From: Chitinophagaceae bacterium
GTDB lineage: Bacteria; Bacteroidota; Bacteroidia; Chitinophagales; Chitinophagaceae
Assembly (NCBI GenBank): GCA_017307755.1
Contig: JAFKGQ010000021.1
Coordinates: forward strand, 62,001-126,000
DNA length: 64,000 nt
Reading direction: 5' to 3'
Each line of letters opens with the position of its first letter. The stretch's first letter is position 1. Of this stretch, positions 1 through 9,110 are shown one piece after another. The notes below the pieces were generated by a model. It searched no databases, was not told the origin of the DNA, and worked only from the letters and a program-made list of their open reading frames with translations. The position numbers and the translations under genes were made by a program.

Positions 1-1616
1 GGGGCACGGATGCCGATGCCATTATTTGCTCCGGGCGTCAGCTGAAATTCGAATCGATATATAAAATTGGAGAATTCTTCTTTGGTATATAAGTTTCCCC
101 CACCGCCGGCCTCAGGAGCCACTTCTACCACACCGTCTTTGACAAGATAGCCTGTCGTGTTTCCTGTCCATTGGCTCAGATCAAGCCCATTGAACAAAGA
201 AATAAAGCCTTCTTTCTTTTCTGCTTCGGTGAGGACGGTGGGTTCGCCGGGGTGAAGTTCACGCAGATAGATATTGCGATATGCAACGTAAGTGCCGTGA
301 GCCTGCAGCTCAATTTGCTCTTCCGGGAAGATGGGGATACTGCGATCCCAGTAATTTTCGAGGGTAATATTATCCGTTACCAGTATGCCATTCAACCAGA
401 CCGTTACTTTTTCGCCCTTCATGATGATATGGAACCGGTTCCATTCCCCGATCTTATTATCCGCCACGACCAATGGCTTGCTTTCATTTTTTTGATTGTT
501 GTACAACCCTCCGGACCCCACCTGTGCGCCGACCTCTCTTCTGCTGGTGTCCCAGATCTGTACCTGGGGCGAACCTCTTAAATAAATCCCGGCGTCGCCC
601 TTTTCCGTGATCTTCCAATCGACATACATTTCAATATCACGATATTTCTTTTCTGTCGCCAGATTTTCTCCATGACCTGTAAAGATCAACAACCTGTCCT
701 TTACCACCCAATCTCCTTTCGTTTTTTCATTAGCCGCCTGTTGGGCGGCAGCGAGCGCGTCACCGGTCATCTTTGATCTGGCGATCGGATTTTCAACAAG
801 CGCTTTCCAGCCTTTGAGATCGATGCCATTGAAAAGGCTTTCAAAGCCATGATCGTATGGCATTTTCAAAAGAAGGGTGTTTAGCTTTGCCGTTAAAAAG
901 GCGCTGTCTTCTCCTTTGAGGAGGGGTAACGCCGTTTCGAGCGCACTGCGAACCACGGGCCCCTTGATCGTTGCATCTGCCAGCGCCAGACGGGTTACGA
1001 TGAGCGCAGCCTCGTTGTTCACCGCTGGGTCGTTCAGCGATTTGCTCACGAGTATAAAACTGCTGAAGCCGGGAATGAGGGCCGCTTTTGCCAATATTCT
1101 CTTTTTCTCAATGGGATTTTTGGCAAGCCCCATTTCATCTTCCAATAGTAATAATTGTCTTTCTCCTGTCAGGGGTGATGGCGGCGCCGGATGATAAGCA
1201 GGCAGCATGGGCAAATTCGCGTTCTGACGGTCCACCGCCGCCTTGTCTGTAAGAAGATCCAATTGGGATCGGATGGCCAGCCGCGCATAGTCCGTCTTGA
1301 CGGAGCCTGCGTATTTTTTTATCCAATCGATCGTGTGGGTTTTTTTTGTGGCATCCTCTTCCGAAGCATTTGCATAAGCACTGAGCGCACTCGCGGCGCT
1401 TACCTTTAGAGAGTCGTCGTCCAGCAATCGAAAGAGAGATTTCCATTCGGACTTGCCCCAGCCATCCATCTTTGTCAACGCGGCGTCGGCGTCCGTCCGG
1501 TGCTGATAGGGGAATGACCGGATGGTTTCTATTATCTTGGGGTCACGTTTCTGGGCGTCTGCTTCACCGGCTAAAAAGATGGATACAAGAAGAAAAAGGG
1601 AGGTATAATGTTTCAT
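1..1616 (-). CDS. DUF1080 (3-keto-disaccharide hydrolase-like) exported protein, truncated by window edge
   Basis: Reading from 1616 leftwards there is an open frame of 538 codons with no stop before the window edge, so the C-terminus is missing. Residues 1-22 form a signal peptide ending in ADAQ. Residues about 25-240 are helical and HEAT-like. Two DUF1080 (PF06439) jelly-roll domains follow, each opening with SLFNG-DL--W: one at about 254-460 and one from about 468 to the edge. Members of this family hydrolyse 3-keto-glycosides in the periplasm; that is family knowledge, and the substrate here is unknown. The start is 34 bases after the stop of a Gfo/Idh/MocA oxidoreductase, a family that includes enzymes making 3-keto sugars, so the two probably act in sequence. 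Confidence 0.85.
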   Translation of the reverse strand, partial: MKHYTSLFLLVSIFLAGEADAQKRDPKIIETIRSFPYQHRTDADAALTKMDGWGKSEWKSLFRLLDDDSLKVSAASALSAYANASEEDATKKTHTIDWIKKYAGSVKTDYARLAIRSQLDLLTDKAAVDRQNANLPMLPAYHPAPPSPLTGERQLLLLEDEMGLAKNPIEKKRILAKAALIPGFSSFILVSKSLNDPAVNNEAALIVTRLALADATIKGPVVRSALETALPLLKGEDSAFLTAKLNTLLLKMPYDHGFESLFNGIDLKGWKALVENPIARSKMTGDALAAAQQAANEKTKGDWVVKDRLLIFTGHGENLATEKKYRDIEMYVDWKITEKGDAGIYLRGSPQVQIWDTSRREVGAQVGSGGLYNNQKNESKPLVVADNKIGEWNRFHIIMKGEKVTVWLNGILVTDNITLENYWDRSIPIFPEEQIELQAHGTYVAYRNIYLRELHPGEPTVLTEAEKKEGFISLFNGLDLSQWTGNTTGYLVKDGVVEVAPEAGGGGNLYTKEEFSNFIYRFEFQLTPGANNGIGIRA

Positions 1617-1650
1617 GAAAGTCAGTTTGGAAATTGCGCGTTTGGGTTTG

Positions 1651-2919
1651 TTAAATATGCCAGGGGCCGCGCATAGGCGGGTTGATCAAATAATTGGCCT
1701 CGGTATCATCGATAAAAAGCTGGTTCACCGGATCGAATTTCAACGGTCTTCCCAGTTGCAGGGCGATCTTTCCCATATTGATAATGGTACATGACCTAAA
1801 CCCGTTCATTTCGTTCAGTGCAAAGGGAGTTCTGTATTTTACCGAGTCAAGGAAATCTGTGACCTGTGGTTCCGGGTCCGGCAGTAGCGCCAGTTTTTCT
1901 TTTAAGTTGGGGATGTCAGATCTGAACCCTGCGAACAATTTCCCTTTTGGCCCGACGATATAGGCTGCATCGGGGTCTTTGGCTTCGCCATCTAAAACGA
2001 TCTTGCAGCCGTCCTCATAGGTAAAGGTGATCTTTCTGAATGTTCCGACTGCATCCCAATCTTGTTGTTCGGCGTCCGGTTCCACCAGGACAGGGCTGGT
2101 ATGATCCTTACCAAGAAAATATTGGATGGGGTCGATATAGTGCTGACCCATGTCGCCCAGGCCGCCGCCATCGTAATCCCAATACCCTCTGAAGGTCTGG
2201 TGAACGCGATGAGGGTTATAAGGTTTGAAGGGGGCGGGGCCGAGCCATCTGTCGTAGTCCAGTTCCGGAGGTACGGGTACTGTCTCCAATCTTGTCTTTC
2301 CTATCCAGTAGAATTTCCAGTCAAACCCGGTGGTTTTACTCACGGTAACGGTGAGCGGCCATCCCAGTAACCCGGAGTCCACCAATTTCTTAATGGGCTT
2401 TACGGTGGTATTCATGCCATAGAAATTGTCTTCAAACCGGAACCAGGTATTGAGCCTGAACATGCGTTTGTTTTGCCGGACGGCCTCTATCACCCTTTTG
2501 CCTTCGCCGATGGTCCTTGTCATGGGTTTCTCACACCAGATATCTTTGCCGGCGTTTGCCGCGTCAATAGCGATCAGTCCATGCCAATGCGGCGGCGTAG
2601 CGATGTGCACAATATCTACCTCCGGCAGGGCGATCAACTCCCGGTGATCGTGAAAGGTCTTCACGCCGCCACCGATGGAATTGGCTGCCTCTGTAAGATG
2701 GTTCCTGTCGACATCGCAGATGGCCACCACTCTTGTGCTCGCGTAAGGAATGTGGCCCCGTCCCATACCGCCGACACCGATGATCCCCTTGGTCAGCTGG
2801 TCGCTGGGAGCAAGATAACCTCTGCCTAATACGTGTCTGGGAACAATGAAAAAACCTGCGCCGATGGCAGCCGCGTTTTTCAGAAAACGGCGCCGGCCTT
2901 TGTTTTGAGATGACTGCAT
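1651..2919 (-). CDS. Gfo/Idh/MocA family oxidoreductase with Tat-type signal
   Basis: This is an NAD(P)-dependent sugar oxidoreductase of the Gfo/Idh/MocA family, about 422 residues. The N-terminus carries a twin-arginine stretch (GRRRFLK) and a hydrophobic segment, so export is likely. A Rossmann motif (GVGGMGRGH) follows, and later the classic EKP triad (WCEKPMT) with its conserved lysine. I chose the Met at 2919, which puts the twin-arginine motif near the N-terminus; an in-frame Met at 2961 is possible. It lies just upstream of the DUF1080 gene on the same strand. Together they could oxidise a glycoside at C3 and cleave the keto product. The substrate is not evident from the sequence. Confidence 0.87.
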   Translation of the reverse strand: MQSSQNKGRRRFLKNAAAIGAGFFIVPRHVLGRGYLAPSDQLTKGIIGVGGMGRGHIPYASTRVVAICDVDRNHLTEAANSIGGGVKTFHDHRELIALPEVDIVHIATPPHWHGLIAIDAANAGKDIWCEKPMTRTIGEGKRVIEAVRQNKRMFRLNTWFRFEDNFYGMNTTVKPIKKLVDSGLLGWPLTVTVSKTTGFDWKFYWIGKTRLETVPVPPELDYDRWLGPAPFKPYNPHRVHQTFRGYWDYDGGGLGDMGQHYIDPIQYFLGKDHTSPVLVEPDAEQQDWDAVGTFRKITFTYEDGCKIVLDGEAKDPDAAYIVGPKGKLFAGFRSDIPNLKEKLALLPDPEPQVTDFLDSVKYRTPFALNEMNGFRSCTIINMGKIALQLGRPLKFDPVNQLFIDDTEANYLINPPMRGPWHI

Positions 2920-3025
2920 GAGATTTTTATTGGCTTGCAACAGAATTCGTTGAGGCGTCAATTTAGAAAGAAAAGGCGATATTCGGCATAGTTTTTTCTG
3001 CCGGGGCCGGAAGAAGCTGGATCAA

Positions 3026-4366
3026 CTATTCCCGGGTTGATACAGCAGGCTTAGTGATCATTTCCAGGATACCCTCCTGTTCGATGATCATCATGCCATG
3101 CCTGTCGTTAGAGATGCCTTCCCGGAGCCGATATGTATACCTGGGGGTCTTGCCTTCCATAATTGTAGGAAGGTAGGTGAACTGGACATTATCATGATCC
3201 CGTAAAGCTTCTCCTACCTCCACGATATGGGTGGAAATGATGAAGAGACAATTCCTGTACTCCGCGAATGCGGCCGTCACAGACAGGGTAGCTTCATACG
3301 CATCCTTGACATTTGTACCCTTGAACAGCTCATCGAAGATGACCACCAGTGACCTTGACTGGCTGACCTCGTCCGCGATGAGCTTTACCCTTTGCACTTC
3401 CGCATAAAAATGACTATACCCCTGCATCAGATCATCCGGGACATTGATAGAAGAATAAAGTCCTTCCCTAACGGAAAAGACCATCTCGCCGGCGGCGACG
3501 GGGAAGCCCATGTGCCCTAAATAGAGCGCGATACCAAAAGATTTCATAAAAGTGGACTTGCCTGCCATATTCGCGCCGGTGAGGAACACGACATTGCGAT
3601 AACGATCTGCAGTTATCGCATTACCCACCGCTGCCTCAAGCGACGGATGCCGGAGGTTCACCGCGCGGAAAAGATATGCTTCCTCCGGCATGGCCTGAGC
3701 AAAGGAAAACCCCCGCTGCCCGGCGATAGTGCCCACCGTAATAAAGACATCCAGCTGCTGCAGGATTGCCAGCAACTGCTCCATTTCCTGTTGCATTACA
3801 TAGGTCAGCAGATGATGGGCTGATGCCAGCCGCACCAGTGATGAGTTCCCGCCACCCTCACGCATCAGTAAAGACAACCTGCTGTCATGTAATATACTCC
3901 TGGCATCCAGGATCTCCGATAGAAAAGGGTTCCCCTGGTCCCTGGCGTCAAAACCATCGATAAAGGTCCTGCATGCGCGGAGAAATGCGATGGCTGCCGG
4001 CACTCCCTCCCTGATCCGGGTAAAGCCTTCATCCCTGGTGACGGCAAACAGCACCCGCTTGCGAAACACATACAGCAACGCAGTAATAAACGGACCCTGA
4101 CCGCCCGAACCCAGGTAATCTTCTACAAACCCGAATGCAGAGCCCTCGAACGGAAAAACATATTTCGTTCTCGAAAAATACTGGAATATGCCGCTCCTCC
4201 GGTTGATCTCCCCCGCATTGACCAGCGGTGTACGGAACATTTCCTCTAATAGTTTTTCCGCGCCTCCCGTCTTTACCTTGTTGAAAAGAGAAAAGATCGA
4301 GCCCGGTTTATATTTACCCGTCAGGTTGAGGTCTTCGAGGGTCTGTTTATCTGCAAAGGCGTTCAT
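3026..4366 (-). CDS. MutS-like ATPase lacking mismatch-recognition domain (second of tandem pair)
   Basis: This 446-residue protein has the MutS domain III start (about residues 8-60) and a full domain V ATPase: Walker A TGANMAGKS at 263-271, Walker B VVIFDE at 341-346 and the conserved STH at 378-380. It ends in the MutS-like segment around EGISNDRHGM. It lacks MutS domains I and II, so the Phe-x-Glu mismatch reader is absent, and it has no MutS2 Smr nuclease. Its start codon overlaps the stop of the upstream paralogue by 4 bases (ATGA), implying translational coupling and possibly a heterodimer. The ATPase looks intact. A role in mismatch repair is not supported by the domain content; the true role is unknown. 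Confidence 0.85.
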   Translation of the reverse strand: MNAFADKQTLEDLNLTGKYKPGSIFSLFNKVKTGGAEKLLEEMFRTPLVNAGEINRRSGIFQYFSRTKYVFPFEGSAFGFVEDYLGSGGQGPFITALLYVFRKRVLFAVTRDEGFTRIREGVPAAIAFLRACRTFIDGFDARDQGNPFLSEILDARSILHDSRLSLLMREGGGNSSLVRLASAHHLLTYVMQQEMEQLLAILQQLDVFITVGTIAGQRGFSFAQAMPEEAYLFRAVNLRHPSLEAAVGNAITADRYRNVVFLTGANMAGKSTFMKSFGIALYLGHMGFPVAAGEMVFSVREGLYSSINVPDDLMQGYSHFYAEVQRVKLIADEVSQSRSLVVIFDELFKGTNVKDAYEATLSVTAAFAEYRNCLFIISTHIVEVGEALRDHDNVQFTYLPTIMEGKTPRYTYRLREGISNDRHGMMIIEQEGILEMITKPAVSTRE

Positions 4367-5709
4367 ACGAGATTGTGTTTTGTGATCTTTGGCTTCCCGT
4401 TCTTCAGCTTCTCCAGGATCCCTTCATTGTTGATGATGATCATACCATGTCTGTCCGCTGTGATGCCTTTTTCCAGTGTATAAGTATAGACAGGTCTGTC
4501 GCCCTGCATCCGGGTGGGCAGAAAGACAAAATGGATATTATCATGCCGCTCCTTCAGAACGTCGCCCGCCTCGATGATATGGGTCGAGATGACGAAGATG
4601 GAGTCTTTGTGGCCGGCAAATGCAGAAGTTAAAGCCACTGTCGCTTCATAAGCGTCCTTTACGTTGGTGCCTCTGAACAGCTCGTCAAAAATGACAAAGA
4701 GGCTCTTGCCCAGACTAAGCTCCCGTGCCACCTTTTTGACCCGCAATACCTCCGCATAAAAATGGCTGGCGCCCGCCCCCAGGTTGTCGGAAAGGTTGAT
4801 GGTGGTATAGATGGCATCCCGCACGGAAAAGACCATGGAAGATGCCGGCACCGGCAGTCCCATATGGGCCAGGAACAGGGCAATGCCCAGGGACTTCATG
4901 AAGGTGGACTTGCCGGCCATATTGGCGCCCGTGAGAAAAATGATATTACTCCCGGTCGTGATGGCCAGGTTATTCGGCACCGCATTGGGTACAGAAGGAT
5001 GATAAAGCCCCTCCGATCGCAGCATCTGTCTGTCACGGGGCAATGCCTCCGCAAACGCAAACCCACGCTGACGGGCCACGGCGGCCACGGATATATAAAC
5101 ATCCAGGTGATAGATCTTTCCCAGCAGACGACGCACGCTGTCCCGGTGACGGAATCGCAGGTGGGCATCGTGAACAGCTACCTTTTCATAGGACAGCTTA
5201 CCCCTGACCGGCAGTTCCAGCAGTTGCATAAATACCGGCTCATTCAATAATTCCGCCAAAGCCGCAGCCTCTGACCGGTATGCCCCAAAACCATCCCCGC
5301 CGAAGAGCGCCTTCAGCCCGTGCGCCATCTCGACTAGAGCCGCCACACCCTGGTGGATCGTCTTGTATTCGCTGTCCTCCGCTATCAATCCGGACATTTT
5401 ATCTTTCAGGCTCTGCTCTCTCCCGGTGAGACGGCTGCGCTCGTCATGGTCCGCGAGATATTGCTCTATCTGGTCGAATAGCTCCGGCCTGAAAGGGAAG
5501 GGCTGGCCGCTCTGGGCAAAATGCCGGATGATGCCGCTCCGCTCATTGATAAGCTTTTCATCCGACAGGGGATAACGGAACCATTCTTCCAGGATCGCAG
5601 CCCCCCCTCGGGTAGCGGTACGATTAAAGAGCTGGTAGATAGATCCGTCACCACCCTTGCCAAAAAGACGCAGGTCATCCAATGTCTGCTGATCTGTTGT
5701 AAATCGCAT
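4363..5709 (-). CDS. MutS-like ATPase lacking mismatch-recognition domain (first of tandem pair)
   Basis: This 448-residue paralogue of the next gene downstream has the same layout. Residues 8-60 resemble the start of the MutS core/lever domain, and the ATPase has Walker A TGANMAGKS at 260-268, Walker B FVIFDE at 338-343 and STH at 375-377. MutS domains I and II are missing and there is no Smr domain. The two copies align from their first residues to the C-terminus but are clearly diverged, so the duplication is old. The gene begins 5 bases after the stop of the GldF-GldG fusion, which suggests one transcript. Both copies keep all nucleotide-binding motifs, arguing that both are functional. 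Confidence 0.85.
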   Translation of the reverse strand: MRFTTDQQTLDDLRLFGKGGDGSIYQLFNRTATRGGAAILEEWFRYPLSDEKLINERSGIIRHFAQSGQPFPFRPELFDQIEQYLADHDERSRLTGREQSLKDKMSGLIAEDSEYKTIHQGVAALVEMAHGLKALFGGDGFGAYRSEAAALAELLNEPVFMQLLELPVRGKLSYEKVAVHDAHLRFRHRDSVRRLLGKIYHLDVYISVAAVARQRGFAFAEALPRDRQMLRSEGLYHPSVPNAVPNNLAITTGSNIIFLTGANMAGKSTFMKSLGIALFLAHMGLPVPASSMVFSVRDAIYTTINLSDNLGAGASHFYAEVLRVKKVARELSLGKSLFVIFDELFRGTNVKDAYEATVALTSAFAGHKDSIFVISTHIIEAGDVLKERHDNIHFVFLPTRMQGDRPVYTYTLEKGITADRHGMIIINNEGILEKLKNGKPKITKHNLV

Positions 5710-5714
5710 GCTGC

Positions 5715-8153
5715 TTATTTTCTTTTTCTCCTGATAAGTATGACCGCTCCGATGACCACCAGTATGCCGGGCAGAACACCCAGCAACATCACTTTCAAAA
5801 AGTAGAGCCCGCCATCCGTCAAAGTAAGCCTTCTGTCTACGGAAGGCGGGCGGTAGCCGTCGATAGGGAATTCCCCATTGGCGAACCAGCTGAAGACCGC
5901 CGTGCTGAAAGTAAAGTTGCTGGTTTGTATATTTTGCCGGTTCAATTCTGAATTGCTTAAAAAGTCGGCATCTCCCGATACGACGATACGCTGTTGCCTC
6001 CCGTTGACCGTACGGGTAAGACCCAATGCCACCGGCATCGAGCCTTTCTCGTCTCCCTGGGAAGCATCGAAGCTAAGCCCTTTCCACACAGGATCCTGCC
6101 CGGGCTTTGCATTATCGGACGACATATCCACGGGCATCGGCATCGGAGTGCCGCTGGCCATAATTATCGTTCCACCGCGTGAATTATCCGTCGTTGCGCC
6201 CTCGGCCGCCTGGATCATATCTTCGGTGGGTTTGATCTTTTTATTCCAACCGGAACCCCCGATCGTGGCCAGCAGCGTGTCGACAGTAAAAGCGCCATGG
6301 GGATCATAGGTCAACGCCGCCGCCCCGAACATAGTTACAGGGAGACTATCTTCCCGGTCACCATTCAACGTCCTGGTAAATGTGGCAGCTTTGGCCGACA
6401 ATAACGGTTTGACCAGGGCAGGAGAGAAATTTTTATTTGGCTCCACCAGCATACCCTCTTTCAGCTGTACCCCCAGCTCCTTCAGGATAGGATTCAGTAT
6501 CTCCTGCTTGCCTGGCTCGCCGGCTACCAGCAGATTGCCGCCTGCCGTGATATACGCCTTGATCTTTGACAAAGCCACTGTATCAAACGCCACTTTAGGG
6601 TCGGCGATCACCAGCGCTGTAATATCAGCAGGGATGGTCTGCTCCTTCAAAGACAGCGACATCACATCGAAACCCTGGTTGATCAGCGAATACCTGAACG
6701 TAATATCATTGGTCAGTACCTTATAATGCCTGTCTCCTTCTTTATCGATGCTCCGCTCCAGCTCGCCCGTTACAAATGCGATCTTCGGCATACGGGCCTG
6801 CTGTAATCTTTTTATAGCGGCAGACGTCTCCGTTTCGGTAGGGAATATCAGCCGATCATTGAACAGACGCAGAAAGGTCGTCTTATCTTTATACTTCAAT
6901 TGCATGACATACCGGCCCTGCTCACCGCGCAGATCGATGATCTTCCTGATCCCGGCCGGCGTCTTGAACAGGCTCATATTGATCTTCATGGACTTGGCAT
7001 ATTTCACGGCCAGCGAGTCTATAGACTGTCCCGGATTAAATTTATATAAATTCTTGTCCGCTACGCTATCGTAATAGTAGACATAGTTGAACTTGATATC
7101 CGGCTTGAAGCGCAGGTATTGCTCCCACCTCATCATATCCGCATTACGCTGATCGGGCCTGCCATACCAGAAGAAATTGTCCAGGAGATTGATATACGTG
7201 GTCACCTCCAGGGTCGTATCACCCGTTTCCTTCAGGACGTTTTGTGCAGCGGGTGCCAGCGTCATCGTTTTGGTGGTAGTGGCATCGTAATAACCGGTGA
7301 ATCGGGGCCTGGATGTAATATAACCCAGGGCAAGAACAGCAACGATGATCAGTGTATAACGGCCAGCCTTCACCAGTGCAGGCTTCGACTCCCGGTCCGA
7401 CTGCAGCTTATAGATGCAAAAGCAGAGGAACATGGTAATAATGCCCCCAAAGTAGAAGATATCCTTTGTGACGATCAGCCCGGACAGCATGGTATCCGCT
7501 CTCCCGTAAATAGAAAGGAAATAGGTCAGGTCACGAACAAAATCGATATCCTGCCAGATATTCCCGACATAGTTCAATGCCGCCAACACCACCAGCGTAC
7601 ACAATGCAGCTACGACCTGGTAGGAAGTAAGACTGGACATGAATAATCCGATCGCCGCATACGTACAAAGCAAGAGATACATACCCAGCAGACCCGCCAG
7701 CAGCATGCCCGCATCACAATTAGCGATATTCGACACGCCGCAGATGACGATTATGCCCGGAATGGCTACCAGGAATAGATTGTACATCATCATGGCCATG
7801 AACTTACCAAGGATGATCTCTCTGATCCTGGTGGGGGAGGAGTACAGCAATTTTATCGTACCGCTGCTGATCTCCCGGCTCATAAGCCCCATGGTAAGCA
7901 ATGGCAGATACAAGTACAGTTTATTGGCCAGGGAAGGCCAGATGCCAAGGGGAGGGCCAAAAATCTTGCTGGTCAGGAACCGCAGATACTTGAGATTGAC
8001 CCCTCCCATTCCCTGCTGCGTCAGATAATTTTCGATGATATTGATATAAGCCAGACCTGATTGAAAGAGGAATGCCACCAGGAGAAACCAGGCTATCGGC
8101 GAATAGAACAGCATGGCCAGTTCCGTCCTGGCGATCTTGAAGGTCGTTTTCAT
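5715..8153 (-). CDS. GldF-GldG fusion: ABC permease joined to periplasmic GldG-type domain
   Basis: The 812-residue protein joins two parts that are separate gldF and gldG genes in gliding flavobacteria. Residues 1-250 form an ABC-2 type permease with about six membrane segments. A further membrane helix lies at 266-279. Residues about 285-780 are a large periplasmic ABC_transp_aux/GldG domain, and a C-terminal anchor lies at about 786-806 followed by positive charges. Its ATPase partner ends 8 bases upstream. In gliding species this transporter supports motility or SprA-related secretion, but related fusions occur in non-gliding Bacteroidota, so motility should not be assumed. The cargo is unknown. 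Position between a SusCD pair and twin MutS-like genes is notable. Confidence 0.88.
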   Translation of the reverse strand: MKTTFKIARTELAMLFYSPIAWFLLVAFLFQSGLAYINIIENYLTQQGMGGVNLKYLRFLTSKIFGPPLGIWPSLANKLYLYLPLLTMGLMSREISSGTIKLLYSSPTRIREIILGKFMAMMMYNLFLVAIPGIIVICGVSNIANCDAGMLLAGLLGMYLLLCTYAAIGLFMSSLTSYQVVAALCTLVVLAALNYVGNIWQDIDFVRDLTYFLSIYGRADTMLSGLIVTKDIFYFGGIITMFLCFCIYKLQSDRESKPALVKAGRYTLIIVAVLALGYITSRPRFTGYYDATTTKTMTLAPAAQNVLKETGDTTLEVTTYINLLDNFFWYGRPDQRNADMMRWEQYLRFKPDIKFNYVYYYDSVADKNLYKFNPGQSIDSLAVKYAKSMKINMSLFKTPAGIRKIIDLRGEQGRYVMQLKYKDKTTFLRLFNDRLIFPTETETSAAIKRLQQARMPKIAFVTGELERSIDKEGDRHYKVLTNDITFRYSLINQGFDVMSLSLKEQTIPADITALVIADPKVAFDTVALSKIKAYITAGGNLLVAGEPGKQEILNPILKELGVQLKEGMLVEPNKNFSPALVKPLLSAKAATFTRTLNGDREDSLPVTMFGAAALTYDPHGAFTVDTLLATIGGSGWNKKIKPTEDMIQAAEGATTDNSRGGTIIMASGTPMPMPVDMSSDNAKPGQDPVWKGLSFDASQGDEKGSMPVALGLTRTVNGRQQRIVVSGDADFLSNSELNRQNIQTSNFTFSTAVFSWFANGEFPIDGYRPPSVDRRLTLTDGGLYFLKVMLLGVLPGILVVIGAVILIRRKRK

Positions 8154-8161
8154 ATAAGCTT

Positions 8162-9091
8162 TTATTTGGAAGAGTGATTTGATAATTGGGCGAATATTTC
8201 ATCCAGCGAGCTCTTGTCCAGGTTGATCTCCCGGAGCTCCCAGCCGCGTTGTACGCTGGTCTCGATGATCTTTCCTGTAATGGACGCATCACCGTTGAAG
8301 TATAAACGTATCTGTCTTTCTGTAAGGAAGTCGACCTTCGTAGACCCGGGCACCGACAACAGTTCCGTCTCTGACGGCGGGTTCTCCATCCGCATGAGCA
8401 CGCTGTGCGGCTCCACATAGTTGTTGAAGGCATCCATCGTGTCGGCAAATACGATGCGGCCGCCTTCGATCATCTTGATCTCCCTGCAAAGCAGCTGTAC
8501 TTCCGACAAAATATGAGAAGAGAAGATCACCGCCCTGTCGGCGGCGACCTCTTTTATAAGTGCGCGGACTTCGATGATCTGGTTAGGGTCAAGACCATTC
8601 GTAGGTTCATCCAGCACCACCAGCTTGGGCCGGTGCATGATGGCTTGCGCAATGCCTACCCGTTGCCGGTAACCGCCGGAGAGATTGCGTATTAGCCTGT
8701 TGCTGAAATGCGCCACCCCGCAACGCTGCTTGGCTTCCTCGATGGCGGGACGCACAGTGTTCTTTTCCATCTTCCGCAATGCTGCGCAATAGACCAGGTA
8801 TTCATCCACGGTAAGGTCCATATACAGGGGCGGATGCTGTGGCAGGAAACCGATCTCTCTTTTCGCCAGCTCCGGTTGCTCCCGGATATTGATCCCGTTG
8901 ATCAGTACGGTGCCTTCCGTCTGGTTTAAAGCGCCGCAGAGGATATTCATGGTCGTCGACTTGCCGGCTCCGTTGGAGCCGAGAAGGCCTACGATGCCGC
9001 TGGACGATATCTCGATATTAATGTCCCGTATAGCCCAGCTGGTGCTGTACTTATGGGACAGGTGCTCGATCTTGACAATGGAGTTGCTCAT
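8162..9091 (-). CDS. ABC transporter ATP-binding protein, GldA-like
   Basis: This 309-residue ATPase has Walker A GSNGAGKST at 38-46, the signature LSGGYRQR from 137, Walker B VVLDEP at 158-163 and a switch His in SSHILSE. The C-terminal 90 residues are an extension typical of ABC-2 exporter ATPases. It sits 8 bases before the GldF-GldG fusion and 19 bases after the SusD stop, so it very probably powers that permease and is co-transcribed with the SusCD pair. GldA is the closest named family; identity with true GldA of gliding bacteria is inferred from the neighbouring GldFG domains, not from sequence alone. Confidence 0.9.
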   Translation of the reverse strand: MSNSIVKIEHLSHKYSTSWAIRDINIEISSSGIVGLLGSNGAGKSTTMNILCGALNQTEGTVLINGINIREQPELAKREIGFLPQHPPLYMDLTVDEYLVYCAALRKMEKNTVRPAIEEAKQRCGVAHFSNRLIRNLSGGYRQRVGIAQAIMHRPKLVVLDEPTNGLDPNQIIEVRALIKEVAADRAVIFSSHILSEVQLLCREIKMIEGGRIVFADTMDAFNNYVEPHSVLMRMENPPSETELLSVPGSTKVDFLTERQIRLYFNGDASITGKIIETSVQRGWELREINLDKSSLDEIFAQLSNHSSK

Positions 9092-9110
9092 ATTAAAAAC
9101 GATATATTAT

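Noticed and set aside
3026..5709. Reading the MutS-like pair as a true mutS mismatch-repair gene broken by a frameshift
   Set aside because: Each open frame has its own domain III start and its own complete ATPase; they are two paralogues and not halves of one gene.
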